DNA of 11,356 bases from Planctomycetaceae bacterium. GTDB taxonomy: Bacteria > Planctomycetota > Planctomycetia > Planctomycetales > Planctomycetaceae. Shown here in pieces: positions 1 through 7,650 of the stretch; the first letter of the stretch is position 1; each line of letters starts with the position of its first letter. The translations under genes and the position numbers were made by a program. The stretch is taken from positions 1-11,356 of the forward strand of contig JALQWE010000076.1 in NCBI GenBank assembly GCA_023258825.1. The letters run 5' to 3'. The notes under the pieces are model-generated. The model was given only the letters and a program-made list of their open reading frames with translations, was not told the DNA's origin and did no database searches.

Positions 1-1
1 C

Positions 2-127
2 GGAACAATCGGGATTGCCATCGGTCTCGCAGCAGCAGGCTGTGACATCCTGCGAATTCATGACGTGCAGCCGATTCGTGACGCACTGGTCGCCTGGCAA
101 GCTCTGCAGACGTCAGCCCCTGAATAG
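2..127 (+). CDS. folP: Dihydropteroate synthase, C-terminal fragment
   Basis: This is the 3' end of a gene that begins outside the window; 41 codons and a TAG stop remain. The reading frame gives GTIGIAIGLAAAGCDILRIH followed by DVQPIRDALVAWQAL. That matches the end of dihydropteroate synthase, where a G-AAxxGAxILRVHDV segment closes the TIM barrel and the Arg-x-His pair (here R18 and H20 of the fragment) belongs to the pterin/phosphate-binding end. The enzyme joins 6-hydroxymethyl-7,8-dihydropterin pyrophosphate to p-aminobenzoate in cytoplasmic folate synthesis. The stop lies 8 nt before the maf-like start, so the two genes are probably co-transcribed and translationally coupled. The identification rests on a short segment, but the motif is distinctive. 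Confidence 0.85.
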   Translation, partial: GTIGIAIGLAAAGCDILRIHDVQPIRDALVAWQALQTSAPE

Positions 128-135
128 GCCACAAC

Positions 136-909
136 ATGCCCGCACTTTCCGAAGGTTCCTGCCCTGCACTTCCACCGATCGACAACCAGCGCATCATCGT
201 TCTGGGATCCCGTTCTCCGCGTCGCCGCGAACTGCTCGGTTCCATGACCGGCATCGACCATCTGCGCATTCTGCCTCCGTCAAACTCAGCCGAACCGGGC
301 TTTGACTCCCTGACGACAGACGCACAGATTCGTGAGCGACTTCTGGACATTGTCACTCTGAAACATCAGGATGTCTGTCGACAATTGCCGCAGCAACCCT
401 GGTACTCTGCCGCCCCCCCTCCGATCGTCGTCGTTGCCGATACGACAGTGGTGACCGGTCCTGCTGATGGGGAGCGACAAGTTCTCGGGCAACCAAATTC
501 CGACCACTGGCAGTCGGAGGTTCGCGAGTGGCTGAAGTTCCGACTGTCCGGAACAACTCATGAAGTCTGGACAGCCGTGCTTGTCTCTCTTGGCCACCAG
601 GTGCAACACACGGTCGTCAAGTCCCGAGTCACCTTTGCCCCCCTGTCCGAATCCAGCCTCGATTGGTACCTGTCCACCAACGAATCTCCCGGAAAAGCAG
701 GCGGCTACGCCATTCAGGGGTTTGCTGCGGCCTTTGTCACCCAGCTGGAAGGCAGCCTGACAAACGTCATCGGACTTCCGCTTCTGGAAACGATATCGCT
801 GATTCGGAGTCTTTCAGGGAACAACTCCCCAAAGCACCAGGACTCGGCGTTTCAGAGCCCATGCGGCCTCGACAACTACTCAACACCACCCGGCAGCCCA
901 CAGAATTAG
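136..909 (+). CDS. maf: Maf-family nucleoside triphosphate pyrophosphatase
   Basis: The 257-residue product carries the Maf/HAM1-fold signatures in order: the N-terminal substrate loop LGSRSPRRRELL (residues 23-34), the metal-binding acidic segment VVVADTTVV (D102), LSGTTHEVWTAV (137-148), the GKAGGYAIQG motif (186-195), and GSLTNVIGLPLLE near residue 212. Family members hydrolyse dTTP/UTP or modified nucleotides to the monophosphate and pyrophosphate, cleaning the nucleotide pool or restraining septation. Usual length is about 190-210 residues. Here there are about 18 extra residues at the N-terminus and a polar, Ser/Pro-rich tail of about 30 residues after the conserved core, with no recognisable domain. 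The ATG follows the folP stop by 8 nt without a good Shine-Dalgarno, which suggests coupling. The family is secure; the exact substrate cannot be read from the sequence. Confidence 0.9.
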   Translation: MPALSEGSCPALPPIDNQRIIVLGSRSPRRRELLGSMTGIDHLRILPPSNSAEPGFDSLTTDAQIRERLLDIVTLKHQDVCRQLPQQPWYSAAPPPIVVVADTTVVTGPADGERQVLGQPNSDHWQSEVREWLKFRLSGTTHEVWTAVLVSLGHQVQHTVVKSRVTFAPLSESSLDWYLSTNESPGKAGGYAIQGFAAAFVTQLEGSLTNVIGLPLLETISLIRSLSGNNSPKHQDSAFQSPCGLDNYSTPPGSPQN

Positions 910-939
910 CGGTGCCGACAATTTTCCCGGAGCGCCTCC

Positions 940-1803
940 GTGCAGCGTATCTGTTTTCTCACGATGGACAGCCTGCAGGACTTCGTGGCCTATGATCACC
1001 TGGTCGTCGAATTGCTTCATCGGGCTGGCGTCCATGTCGACGAAGTGTCCTGGCGCAAACCTGATGTTTGCTGGGATGACTATCGCCTGGTCGTGATTCG
1101 ATCTCCCTGGGATTATCAATCGGCGCCGTATCAATTCCTTAACGTTCTGGAGCGAATTGATCGTTCCTCCGCCATACTTCTGAATTCGCTCGAAATCGTC
1201 CGCTGGAATCTCCGAAAACTGTACCTTCAGGCCATAGAAGCAGAAGGCTCAGCGATCGTCCCGACACTCTGGCTCACATCCCCCGGCATACAGGAGTTGC
1301 GGGACCTGTTCTCTCGTCTGAATGTCAGCGAACTCGTCGTGAAGCCTGTCATCGGTGCGAATGCCGACAATGCATTTCGATTGACTGCGACAGCATCCGA
1401 AACCGAGCTTCTGTGTGCAGCCAGTGCGTTTCAGGGCAGCATCGCTCTGGCCCAGCCATTTATCCGCAGTGTCGTCGAACGCGGCGAATACTCACTGATT
1501 TTCTTCGATGGTCAGTTCAGCCATGCCGTCCTGAAAACTCCGAAAGCGGGTGATTTCCGGGTGCAGGAAGAACATGGAGCCACCATTCAGCCCGTCACAC
1601 CATCGCAGGACCTTGTGGAGTTTGCCAGGCACTGCCACAAAGCAATCCCCGACGCAACACTGTATTCACGAGTCGACCTTGTGCTGCTGGAAAATCAACA
1701 GCCCGCCGTCATGGAGTTGGAACTGATTGAACCGTCTCTGTACCTCGCGTTTGACGAACTGGCTGCAGAACGATTTGCCAGGGCAATCTGCCGCCGGCTG
1801 TGA
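940..1803 (+). CDS. ATP-grasp domain protein (RimK/DcsG-like ligase)
   Basis: This is a 287-residue cytoplasmic protein with an ATP-grasp layout. The N-terminal domain opens RICFLTMDSLQDFVAYDHL. The ATP-binding lysine strand is ELVVKPVIGANADN (about residues 130-143). A glycine-rich nucleotide lid, KAGDFRVQEEHGA, lies at about 203-215, and the C-terminal magnesium ligands sit in VMELELIEPSLYL (about 257-269). This arrangement resembles the family that includes O-ureido-D-serine cyclo-ligase (DcsG) and RimK-like ligases, which join a carboxylate to an amine through an acyl-phosphate. The substrate here is unknown. A GTG start at 940 is chosen because GGAG at 929-932 lies 7 nt upstream and because it keeps the conserved RICFLTMDS beginning; the ATG at 964 would cut it off. 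It starts 30 nt after the Maf gene, probably as the third gene of the folP operon. No terminator hairpin is visible in the 54 nt before the convergent amidohydrolase. Confidence 0.85.
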   Translation: MQRICFLTMDSLQDFVAYDHLVVELLHRAGVHVDEVSWRKPDVCWDDYRLVVIRSPWDYQSAPYQFLNVLERIDRSSAILLNSLEIVRWNLRKLYLQAIEAEGSAIVPTLWLTSPGIQELRDLFSRLNVSELVVKPVIGANADNAFRLTATASETELLCAASAFQGSIALAQPFIRSVVERGEYSLIFFDGQFSHAVLKTPKAGDFRVQEEHGATIQPVTPSQDLVEFARHCHKAIPDATLYSRVDLVLLENQQPAVMELELIEPSLYLAFDELAAERFARAICRRL

Positions 1804-1857
1804 TCACATGTGCGTCTGAACCGCCTGTGAGTCCCGTAAGCCGTCAGTCACCATCCG

Positions 1858-3153
1858 TCAGGGCTCACGGTGAACCACACCATCCTTCATCACAAAGATC
1901 ACTTTGCGCATAACACTGATATCCTCCAGTGGATTGCCCTCGACTGCCACGACGTCTGCCGTCATGCCCGGAAGCAGGGCCCCGAGGCGATCGTCTACTT
2001 TCAGCAGGCGTGATGCCGTGAATGTAGCCGACTGAATCGCCTCCATCGGACTCATACCACCTTCCACCATCAGCTCAAATTCATGCGCATTGTCACCATG
2101 AGCCGACACACCGCTGTCAGTTCCGAACGCAATCTGCACACCCGCCCGGTAGGCTCGTTGGAACGTTTCACGAATCGCAGGTCCGATGGCAGCGGCCTTG
2201 GGACGCACAATCTCCGGAAAATATCCAGGCTCGGCCGCCTTTTTCGCAACCCACTCCCCAGCCATGTTCGTCGGAACCCAGAACGTTTTCCGCTCCTTCA
2301 TCAATGCGATGATCTCGTCAGTCATGTAAGTACCATGCTCGATCGAATCCACTCCCGCCAGAACGGCCCGTTTCATACCCTCAGCACCGTGCGCATGTAC
2401 GGCCACGGTCATATTGTAATCCCGGGCTGTTTCGACAATTGCCTGTAATTCTTCGGTTGTGAATTGCGGATTCTGACCACTTGCCGCCAGACTCAGCACT
2501 CCCCCGGTGGCTGTCAGCTTGATCAGATCCGCTCCATCCTTGTATCGCTGACGAACAGCCTTTCGTGCGTCATCACGACCGTTGATGACCCCATCCACGG
2601 GGTCGGCATCTTCACGAAATCTGCCTTTCAGTCCATTCGTCGGATCAGCATGACCACCCGTTGTCGCAATCGATTTTCCCGCGGTAAAAATTCGCGGGCC
2701 AACAATCCAGCCTTCATTGATCGCCTTACGCAGCGACACCGAGTTGATCCCGTTGTCACCCAGGTCCCTGACGGTCGTAAATCCGGCCATCAGAGTCACA
2801 CGGGCATAGACGGTGGAACGCAGAGCGTAATCCGACTCGTCCATAAAGAACTTCTCGTTGTACGACTCCTTCGAATGCTGGGACATCAGATGCGTGTGCA
2901 TGTCCATCAATCCCGGAAGCACCGTATAGCGGCGGAGATCCAGGACTCGATCCCCTTCTTCCGGACTGAGAAACCCGGGAACCACCTTTTGCACACGGCC
3001 TTCATTCACCACAAGTGTGACATCCGTCTGCGGCTGAAGATTGCGACCGTCAATCAGTCGGGACGCGTAGATCAGTGTGGCGGCCTGTACGTTCGTCAAC
3101 ACACAACCCATCAGACAGGCTGCAACAGCCATCAGCAGGGATCGACTCGTCAT
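1858..3153 (-). CDS. Secreted metal-dependent amidohydrolase (Xaa-Pro/Xaa-Arg dipeptidase-like)
   Basis: The 431-residue product belongs to the amidohydrolase superfamily, in the imidazolonepropionase-like/Sgx9260-like group whose characterised members cleave N-acyl amino acids or dipeptides. Visible metal-site residues are H86 and H88 in GLMDMHTHL, K212 in LIKLTATGG (probably the carboxylated bridging lysine), H253 in VAVHAHG, H273 in SIEHGT and D346 in FGTDSG, so the binuclear site looks intact. Residues 1-24 form a signal peptide ending V-Q-A|A, so the enzyme is probably periplasmic or exported. LMGC at 14-17 is only a poor lipobox. The start is set at ATG 3153 because GGAGG lies 6 nt upstream and a signal peptide begins there. 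An upstream ATG at 3183 would add 10 polar residues and lacks this support. The exact substrate is not predictable. Confidence 0.92.
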   Translation of the reverse strand: MTSRSLLMAVAACLMGCVLTNVQAATLIYASRLIDGRNLQPQTDVTLVVNEGRVQKVVPGFLSPEEGDRVLDLRRYTVLPGLMDMHTHLMSQHSKESYNEKFFMDESDYALRSTVYARVTLMAGFTTVRDLGDNGINSVSLRKAINEGWIVGPRIFTAGKSIATTGGHADPTNGLKGRFREDADPVDGVINGRDDARKAVRQRYKDGADLIKLTATGGVLSLAASGQNPQFTTEELQAIVETARDYNMTVAVHAHGAEGMKRAVLAGVDSIEHGTYMTDEIIALMKERKTFWVPTNMAGEWVAKKAAEPGYFPEIVRPKAAAIGPAIRETFQRAYRAGVQIAFGTDSGVSAHGDNAHEFELMVEGGMSPMEAIQSATFTASRLLKVDDRLGALLPGMTADVVAVEGNPLEDISVMRKVIFVMKDGVVHREP

Positions 3154-3190
3154 CACAGCCTCCGCGTCATCACAACTCTGCACCAGGGCA

Positions 3191-3223
3191 TAAAAAACCC
3201 GACATCCAGCAGGAAATCGGGTT
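3191..3223 (-). terminator. Intrinsic terminator of the DUF3500 gene
   Basis: Read on the minus strand, AACCCGA and TCGGGTT form a perfect 7-bp stem around a 14-nt loop, followed directly by a run of T that extends the last two stem bases. It lies 52 nt after the DUF3500 stop codon and only 38 nt before the amidohydrolase start, so it should stop read-through from the upstream gene. The loop is long, but the stem plus T-run is a standard factor-independent terminator. Confidence 0.75.
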
Positions 3224-3275
3224 CACGTCAGCAAGCAGACCGCACCAGTTGCGATGAGGCCGGAAAACACATTGC

Positions 3276-4283
3276 TCAGGCCTTCTTCACCTGGCCGATG
3301 TTGATGTAGGCATGCACGTGCGGTGCACCGCGGTAGTGCCATACAAATGATGGACCTTCCACACGCCAGATGTCCCAGGTACGATCACCGCCCAGATCGC
3401 CAGCCCGATAAAAGGCCATATGCAGCCGATCCAGACCACCGGACTCTTTCAGGATTTCCATCACTTCATCAGTGTCCTCACGCCGGTACGGTGCCAGCAG
3501 CACAGCCAGAGTTTTCTCGACCTGCAGCTTCTGCTCGTCAGACAGTTTTCCCACGCAGATTCCGGGGAAGGTGCCCTGCTCTCCCTGCAACTGAACAGCC
3601 GCCTCGGCCGGTGCATTGTCCAGCAATGCCGCAGAGACCTGCGATTCTGTCAGTGAGCGAAAGACTGCATCGGTCTGCTGTGTCTGATAGAAATAGATGT
3701 TCTTCGAAGCAACCGGATCCACCTGATCATGACCGTACACAATTGGTCCACCAAAGGCCGCACGGTCGACCGTGTTGCCATCAGCACGCAGAGTCAGATG
3801 GCGTCCTGTCAGCATAAATTCAAACGGCTGCGATTCATCCCCCGGAACGCCGAACAATGCCACACTGAACTCATGCAGGCCACCCGCATCTTCGTCCATC
3901 TGACGAGTCAGTCGCTCGTGACCTTCTTCACTGCACAGCCCCTTGATAATGCGGCCGACCATCTCACGCTGCTGTGATGTGTAGAAGGTTTGACCCAGAG
4001 TCGGCTCGGTGACATGCCAGTTCGCGCTGATCCGACTGCGATGCGCATGATCAAATGGCAGGCACAATACTTTTTTCTGCTCGTCCGTCAGCGACCCATA
4101 AAACTCAGAAACCGCCGTTTCAGCAGCACTGGTTCGCGACGGTCCGGAAAATAAACCCGCCTGCACCGCCCGCCCAGGCAACACCAGCGCTGACGAGGCC
4201 GCGGCAAGGGCTGCGACAAACGAACGCCGATTTACAGCGGGCTGATCTGCACAACAGGCAGGCGACGTTTTCACTGGCTTCAT
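3276..4283 (-). CDS. Tat-exported DUF3500 family protein
   Basis: The 335-residue product has a twin-arginine signal, NRRSFVAALAAASSALVLPG (RR at 19-20), with a likely cleavage site after AVQA near residue 42. The mature part matches the DUF3500 family: SEFYGSLTDEQKKVLCLPFD near its start, a middle segment with FGGPIVYGHDQVDPVASKN, and the family's histidine-rich close GPSFVWHYRGAPHVHAYINI. The function of DUF3500 is unknown. Tat export suggests folding, possibly with a cofactor, before transport, and the clustered His residues near the C-terminus could bind a metal; both points are inference. The start is ATG 4283, preceded by GGAG 8 nt upstream. An in-frame TTG at 4304 has no ribosome-binding site. 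The gene is divergent from the beta-propeller gene and ends before a good terminator. Confidence 0.88.
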   Translation of the reverse strand: MKPVKTSPACCADQPAVNRRSFVAALAAASSALVLPGRAVQAGLFSGPSRTSAAETAVSEFYGSLTDEQKKVLCLPFDHAHRSRISANWHVTEPTLGQTFYTSQQREMVGRIIKGLCSEEGHERLTRQMDEDAGGLHEFSVALFGVPGDESQPFEFMLTGRHLTLRADGNTVDRAAFGGPIVYGHDQVDPVASKNIYFYQTQQTDAVFRSLTESQVSAALLDNAPAEAAVQLQGEQGTFPGICVGKLSDEQKLQVEKTLAVLLAPYRREDTDEVMEILKESGGLDRLHMAFYRAGDLGGDRTWDIWRVEGPSFVWHYRGAPHVHAYINIGQVKKA

Positions 4284-4908
4284 CTGGTGGGCTCCAAAAT
4301 TCAAGAGGAATGACGAACATCCGCCCGGAACGCTTCAGGAAAGTCGCTTGTTGTCACTTCTCCGCAACTCGCACGGCCAGTCAGGGATGGCCAGTTCCGG
4401 TCCCGGAAAAAACACACGACACAACAACTTCTGTTTCGAACTGTCCGAACGGAGCAGGATCTGAGGCCAATTCAGTATACCCGGCAGCACACCAGAGCGA
4501 AACAAAGTCCGGATTTCCGGGGAACTTTTGCGAAAACCCCTTCAAAAACCGCGGAATCCTGAACACAAAACTCGTCAGCCCCCCACAACCCTCTGCTATA
4601 ATCCGACCGCAAACACGTGGGTTTTCTGACCGCAGCTGGATCACTCCATACCGGCAGAATCTTCTGTGTTGCACGTTCTGTTGTGCTGTTTCAGATCGTC
4701 TCGGACAACCCCTGCTCACAGCCATTCCCCGGTGCCCAGCCGGCTTCTGCCTGCCGCCGATCTGTCACCACACCAACGGAATTCAGACGACCAACCCGAA
4801 ACTCCTGCCACTGCATTCAGATCAACAGCACGCCGTGACGACCCACTGACCTCAACCTTCACAACAATCCTTCATCGGCAACTCCATCCTTCGTGTGAAA
4901 CTCCGACT
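4284..4908. other. Divergent intergenic region
   Basis: This 625-nt stretch separates the minus-strand DUF3500 gene from the plus-strand beta-propeller gene. Open frames exist across it, but their translations are low-complexity and show no family motif, so I regard it as non-coding. It contains a strong plus-strand extended -10 (4594-4602). On the minus strand there is a weaker candidate -10, TATACT at 4479-4474, about 190 nt before the DUF3500 start, without a convincing -35. No tRNA, repeat array or riboswitch-like element was recognised. The beta-propeller leader from the predicted start site is about 300 nt, which is long. Confidence 0.6.
4594..4602 (+). promoter_or_regulatory. Extended -10 promoter for the beta-propeller gene
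   Basis: TGCTATAAT is a perfect extended -10 of the sigma70/RpoD type. The -35 is weak: TCGTCA at 4572-4577 with a 19-nt spacer is the nearest match. That is tolerable because extended -10 promoters depend less on the -35. It would start transcription near 4609, leaving a leader of about 300 nt before the start codon at 4909. Confidence 0.55.
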
Positions 4909-6114
4909 ATGTCCGCACCACACATTCCGCACCCCCCGCTCCAGCGAAGAACAGCCCTTCTGACACTCCTTCACGGCACACTGACACTTGCGGCCGCCTG
5001 CAGCCAGAATGGCCCTGCACTGGCATCCACAGCCCCAGGTCCAAAACTCGCAGAAGACTCATGGCCTTCATTTCGCGGAAGTCCGGATCAACGCGGCCTG
5101 GCAAAGGGTACACTGGCACAAACCCCAACTCTGCGTTGGGAATTTCCATCACCGGATGGCTGGGTCGCCGGTGTCGCAATTGCCGACGGTCATGTCTACG
5201 CCCCTGCCCTTGCCGGATTTCTTCACTGCCTCGATCTCAAAACCGGTGCCGAGCTCTGGAAGTACCGATCCATCGAAGATCCGGATCCAAAGAAATTTGC
5301 CCCTGGCTTTAAAGCCGCTCCACTGGTCACCGAGGACACGGTTTACGTCGGCGATGAAGATGGTGTTCTGCACGCTCTGGATCGAACCACCGGAAAGAAA
5401 CGCTGGGTATTCACCACCGGCAGTGAAATCGCCGGCTGCGTCGCCCGGTACCAGGACAAACTCCTGCTGGCATCGCACGACAGTTTCCTCTACTGCCTCG
5501 ACCTGACTGGCCAGGAAGTCTGGAAGTTCCAGACCAATGACCGCATCAACTGCTCGCCCGCAATCGCGGACAAATTCACCTTCCTTGCCGGGTGTGACGA
5601 ACATCTGCGAGTCATCGATCTGGAAAACGGTAAGGAATTCCGCGATATGCCGCTGGAATCCTTCCTCATCGCATCACCCGCACTTGTTGGCGATCTGTTG
5701 TACGTTGGCACACACACCGGACTCATCGTCTGCGTGGACTGGCGCAAGGGTGAATTCCTCTGGAAGTACGAGGCACCTCGAAAAATGCCCTTCCATGCCT
5801 CCGCGGTTGTCTCCGAGAACCTCGTCATCGCAGGCGGACACGACAAACAGGTTCATGCCGTCGAACGCAGCACCGGCAAAAGTGTCTGGACATTTCCGAC
5901 CCGCGCCAAAATCGAATCCTCCGGCGTCCTGATCGACCAGCGATTCTTCGTGGGTTCCGGTGATGGCAATCTTTATGGAATCGATGTGAACTCCGGCAAG
6001 GAAGTCTGGAAATACAACGCCGGACGCGATATCACCGCCGGAATCGCCATCGGTGAAGGCAGCCTTGTCGTTGGAGAAGATCAGCAAAACGGACGACTGC
6101 TATGCTTCTCCTGA
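4909..6114 (+). CDS. Exported PQQ-binding-like beta-propeller protein
   Basis: The 401-residue product contains seven PQQ-like blade motifs of the form T/S-G-x-x-x-W, with the tryptophan or its equivalent near residues 117, 166, 205, 245 (degenerate, NGKEFRD), 285, 327 and 367. Spacing is 39-49 residues, which predicts a complete seven-bladed propeller. Such proteins act as scaffolds (as in BamB) or as quinoprotein dehydrogenases; no catalytic residues of a PQQ dehydrogenase were recognised, so a binding or structural role is more likely. The N-terminus has QRRTALLTLLHGTLTLAAAC: a twin arginine at 13-14, a hydrophobic stretch, and a Cys at 31 preceded by LAAA. It could be a Tat substrate, a lipoprotein, or both. 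ATG 4909 is chosen because it starts this signal sequence and the upstream frame is not protein-like, although no Shine-Dalgarno is evident. Confidence 0.88.
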   Translation: MSAPHIPHPPLQRRTALLTLLHGTLTLAAACSQNGPALASTAPGPKLAEDSWPSFRGSPDQRGLAKGTLAQTPTLRWEFPSPDGWVAGVAIADGHVYAPALAGFLHCLDLKTGAELWKYRSIEDPDPKKFAPGFKAAPLVTEDTVYVGDEDGVLHALDRTTGKKRWVFTTGSEIAGCVARYQDKLLLASHDSFLYCLDLTGQEVWKFQTNDRINCSPAIADKFTFLAGCDEHLRVIDLENGKEFRDMPLESFLIASPALVGDLLYVGTHTGLIVCVDWRKGEFLWKYEAPRKMPFHASAVVSENLVIAGGHDKQVHAVERSTGKSVWTFPTRAKIESSGVLIDQRFFVGSGDGNLYGIDVNSGKEVWKYNAGRDITAGIAIGEGSLVVGEDQQNGRLLCFS

Positions 6115-6137
6115 ACCCCTGAACTCATGGCCGCTCC

Positions 6138-6153
6138 ACCAATCGGAATTGGT
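6138..6153. repeat. Inverted repeat downstream of the beta-propeller gene
   Basis: ACCAAT and ATTGGT form a perfect 6-bp stem around a CGGA tetraloop, 23 nt after the beta-propeller stop codon. No T-run follows, so it is at best a weak or factor-dependent terminator or an mRNA-end stabiliser. It could also be chance. Confidence 0.35.
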
Positions 6154-6242
6154 TGCTGCCATTCCATAGCCCCGATCATGACGGTTAATCTCACCTCTCC
6201 CCGCCGTTGCCCTACTGTTCGTCAACAAACCGGAAGTGCCCC

Positions 6243-7562
6243 ATGACCTCAACGGAAACGTCCACCACCACTGAAGTCGGCAGCTACTTCATTTCCAACT
6301 ACCCTCCTTTTTCCCAGTGGAAGTCCGATCTCGTTCCTCTCGCCACCTCGGCACTCGAAACCGATCCCGCTCAGACAGCCGATACTCCGCTGGGCTTGTA
6401 CATCCATATTCCGTTCTGCCGTAAACGCTGCAAATTCTGCTACTTTCGCGTCTACACCAACCAAAACGCCAAAGCCATCGAAGATTACGTCAAAGCGCTG
6501 ATCCAGGAACTGGAACTGATCAGCCGCAAGTCGGCCATCGGGACTCGTGATCTGCGATTCGTCTACTTTGGTGGTGGTACTCCCAGCTACCTCAGCTCCC
6601 GCCAACTCCGCTCTCTGCGGGAACGCATGAGCACTTTCATCACGTGGGAAAATGCCGAAGAAGTTACCTTCGAATGCGAACCCGGCACTCTCAGCGTCGA
6701 AAAGCTGGAAACCCTGCGAGATATCGGGATCACCCGCATCTCGCTCGGTGTTGAAAGCTTCAACGATCAGATTCTCGAAGAAAACGGCCGCGCCCATCTC
6801 TCCCCGGAAGTCTTTCAGGCCTGGGAATGGATCCGCAGCATCGGCTTTCCTCAGGTCAATATCGACCTGATCGCCGGAATGGTCGGAGAAACCGATGACA
6901 ACTGGCATCGAAACATCGATAAAGCCATCGAACTGTCACCGGACAACATCACCATCTATCAGATGGAACTTCCTTTCAATACCGTGTATTCCAAAGAAAT
7001 GCGGGAACTCGGTACCCAGTCTCCGGTCGCCGACTGGCCCACGAAACGCCGCTGGGTCAGCGAAGCCATGGATCGCCTGATCGCCGCCGGATATCACATT
7101 TCCAGCGGCAATGAACTGGTCAAAAATCCAGCCCGGGATCACTTCGTCTACCGGGATAACGTCTGGCGCGGGTGCGATCTCATCGCCACAGGAGTCTCTT
7201 CGTTCGGACACTTCCAGGGAGTTCACTATCAGAATCTCGATCGCATCGAAGATTACCTCGAAACCGTCAATCGCGGCGAACTTCCCATCAACCGCGCTCT
7301 GAAACCGTCCGCACACCAGCTCCTCATTCGCGAACTCGTGCTGCTGATGAAAGAAGGCGTCGTCGATCTGCAGCGACTCAACGAAAAATACGGCGTCAAT
7401 ACTCAGGTCGAATTCGCCAACGCCCTGCACAACCAGCAGCAGGCCGGATATCTCACCGTCGAAGGGCAAACACTCAGACTCACCCGCAAAGGGCTCCTTC
7501 AGGTCGACAGTCTGCTCCCCGAATACTTCGAACCACAACACCGCGCCGTGCGATACACCTGA
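6243..7562 (+). CDS. HemW/HemN-like radical SAM protein (coproporphyrinogen III oxidase family)
   Basis: The 439-residue protein holds the radical SAM cluster motif C-x3-C-x2-C at C59, C63 and C66, within YIHIPFCRKRCKFCYF. The SAM-binding segment YFGGGTPSYL and later strands FECEPGTL, RISLGVESFND and INIDLIAGM are typical of the HemN/HemW group. A HemW-type C-terminal winged-helix region covers roughly the last 130 residues. HemN oxidatively decarboxylates coproporphyrinogen III, while HemW is a haem chaperone. The third Cys is followed by Tyr-Phe rather than the Cys-x-Phe of HemN or the Asp-Phe of HemW, and an N-terminal segment of about 50 residues (GSYFISNYPPFSQW) precedes the barrel. This looks like a separate subfamily, so neither symbol is assigned. 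The start at 6243 has GGAAG 6 nt upstream; an in-frame ATG at 6207 lacks this. It lies 128 nt after the beta-propeller gene, and co-transcription is possible but not shown. Confidence 0.88.
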   Translation: MTSTETSTTTEVGSYFISNYPPFSQWKSDLVPLATSALETDPAQTADTPLGLYIHIPFCRKRCKFCYFRVYTNQNAKAIEDYVKALIQELELISRKSAIGTRDLRFVYFGGGTPSYLSSRQLRSLRERMSTFITWENAEEVTFECEPGTLSVEKLETLRDIGITRISLGVESFNDQILEENGRAHLSPEVFQAWEWIRSIGFPQVNIDLIAGMVGETDDNWHRNIDKAIELSPDNITIYQMELPFNTVYSKEMRELGTQSPVADWPTKRRWVSEAMDRLIAAGYHISSGNELVKNPARDHFVYRDNVWRGCDLIATGVSSFGHFQGVHYQNLDRIEDYLETVNRGELPINRALKPSAHQLLIRELVLLMKEGVVDLQRLNEKYGVNTQVEFANALHNQQQAGYLTVEGQTLRLTRKGLLQVDSLLPEYFEPQHRAVRYT

Positions 7563-7575
7563 GCCCACGCGCACT

Positions 7576-7589
7576 CGGCAGCACTGCCG
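7576..7589. repeat. Hairpin after the radical SAM gene
   Basis: CGGCAG-CA-CTGCCG is a perfect inverted repeat 13 nt after the stop codon; as RNA it gives a 5-bp GC-rich stem with a GCAC loop. The following sequence is C-rich without a T-run, so it is not a standard intrinsic terminator, though its position suggests a transcript-end role. Confidence 0.4.
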
Positions 7590-7650
7590 CTCACTCCTCG
7601 CACTTCCAGGAACTTTCACCACCCATTCCGCCAGGCAACCGCTGGTTGTC

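Noticed and set aside
1804..1857. Direct repeat CCGTCA (1841 and 1855) and CACATGTG palindrome between convergent genes
   Set aside because: Too short to mean anything on their own; no stem with a T-run, so no terminator can be claimed.
2464..3309. A 281-codon plus-strand open frame opposite the amidohydrolase
   Set aside because: Its translation is Arg/His/Gln/Ser-rich without family features, and it crosses the terminator and the amidohydrolase start region.
4515..4550. GGGG...CCCC with inner TTTT/AAAA as a possible hairpin
   Set aside because: It needs a 3-nt bulge, has no T-run and does not sit at a gene end.
4666..4908. An 81-codon N-terminal extension of the beta-propeller protein
   Set aside because: The extension is low-complexity and Ser/Thr/Pro-rich, lacks a ribosome-binding site and would bury the signal peptide that begins at 4909.
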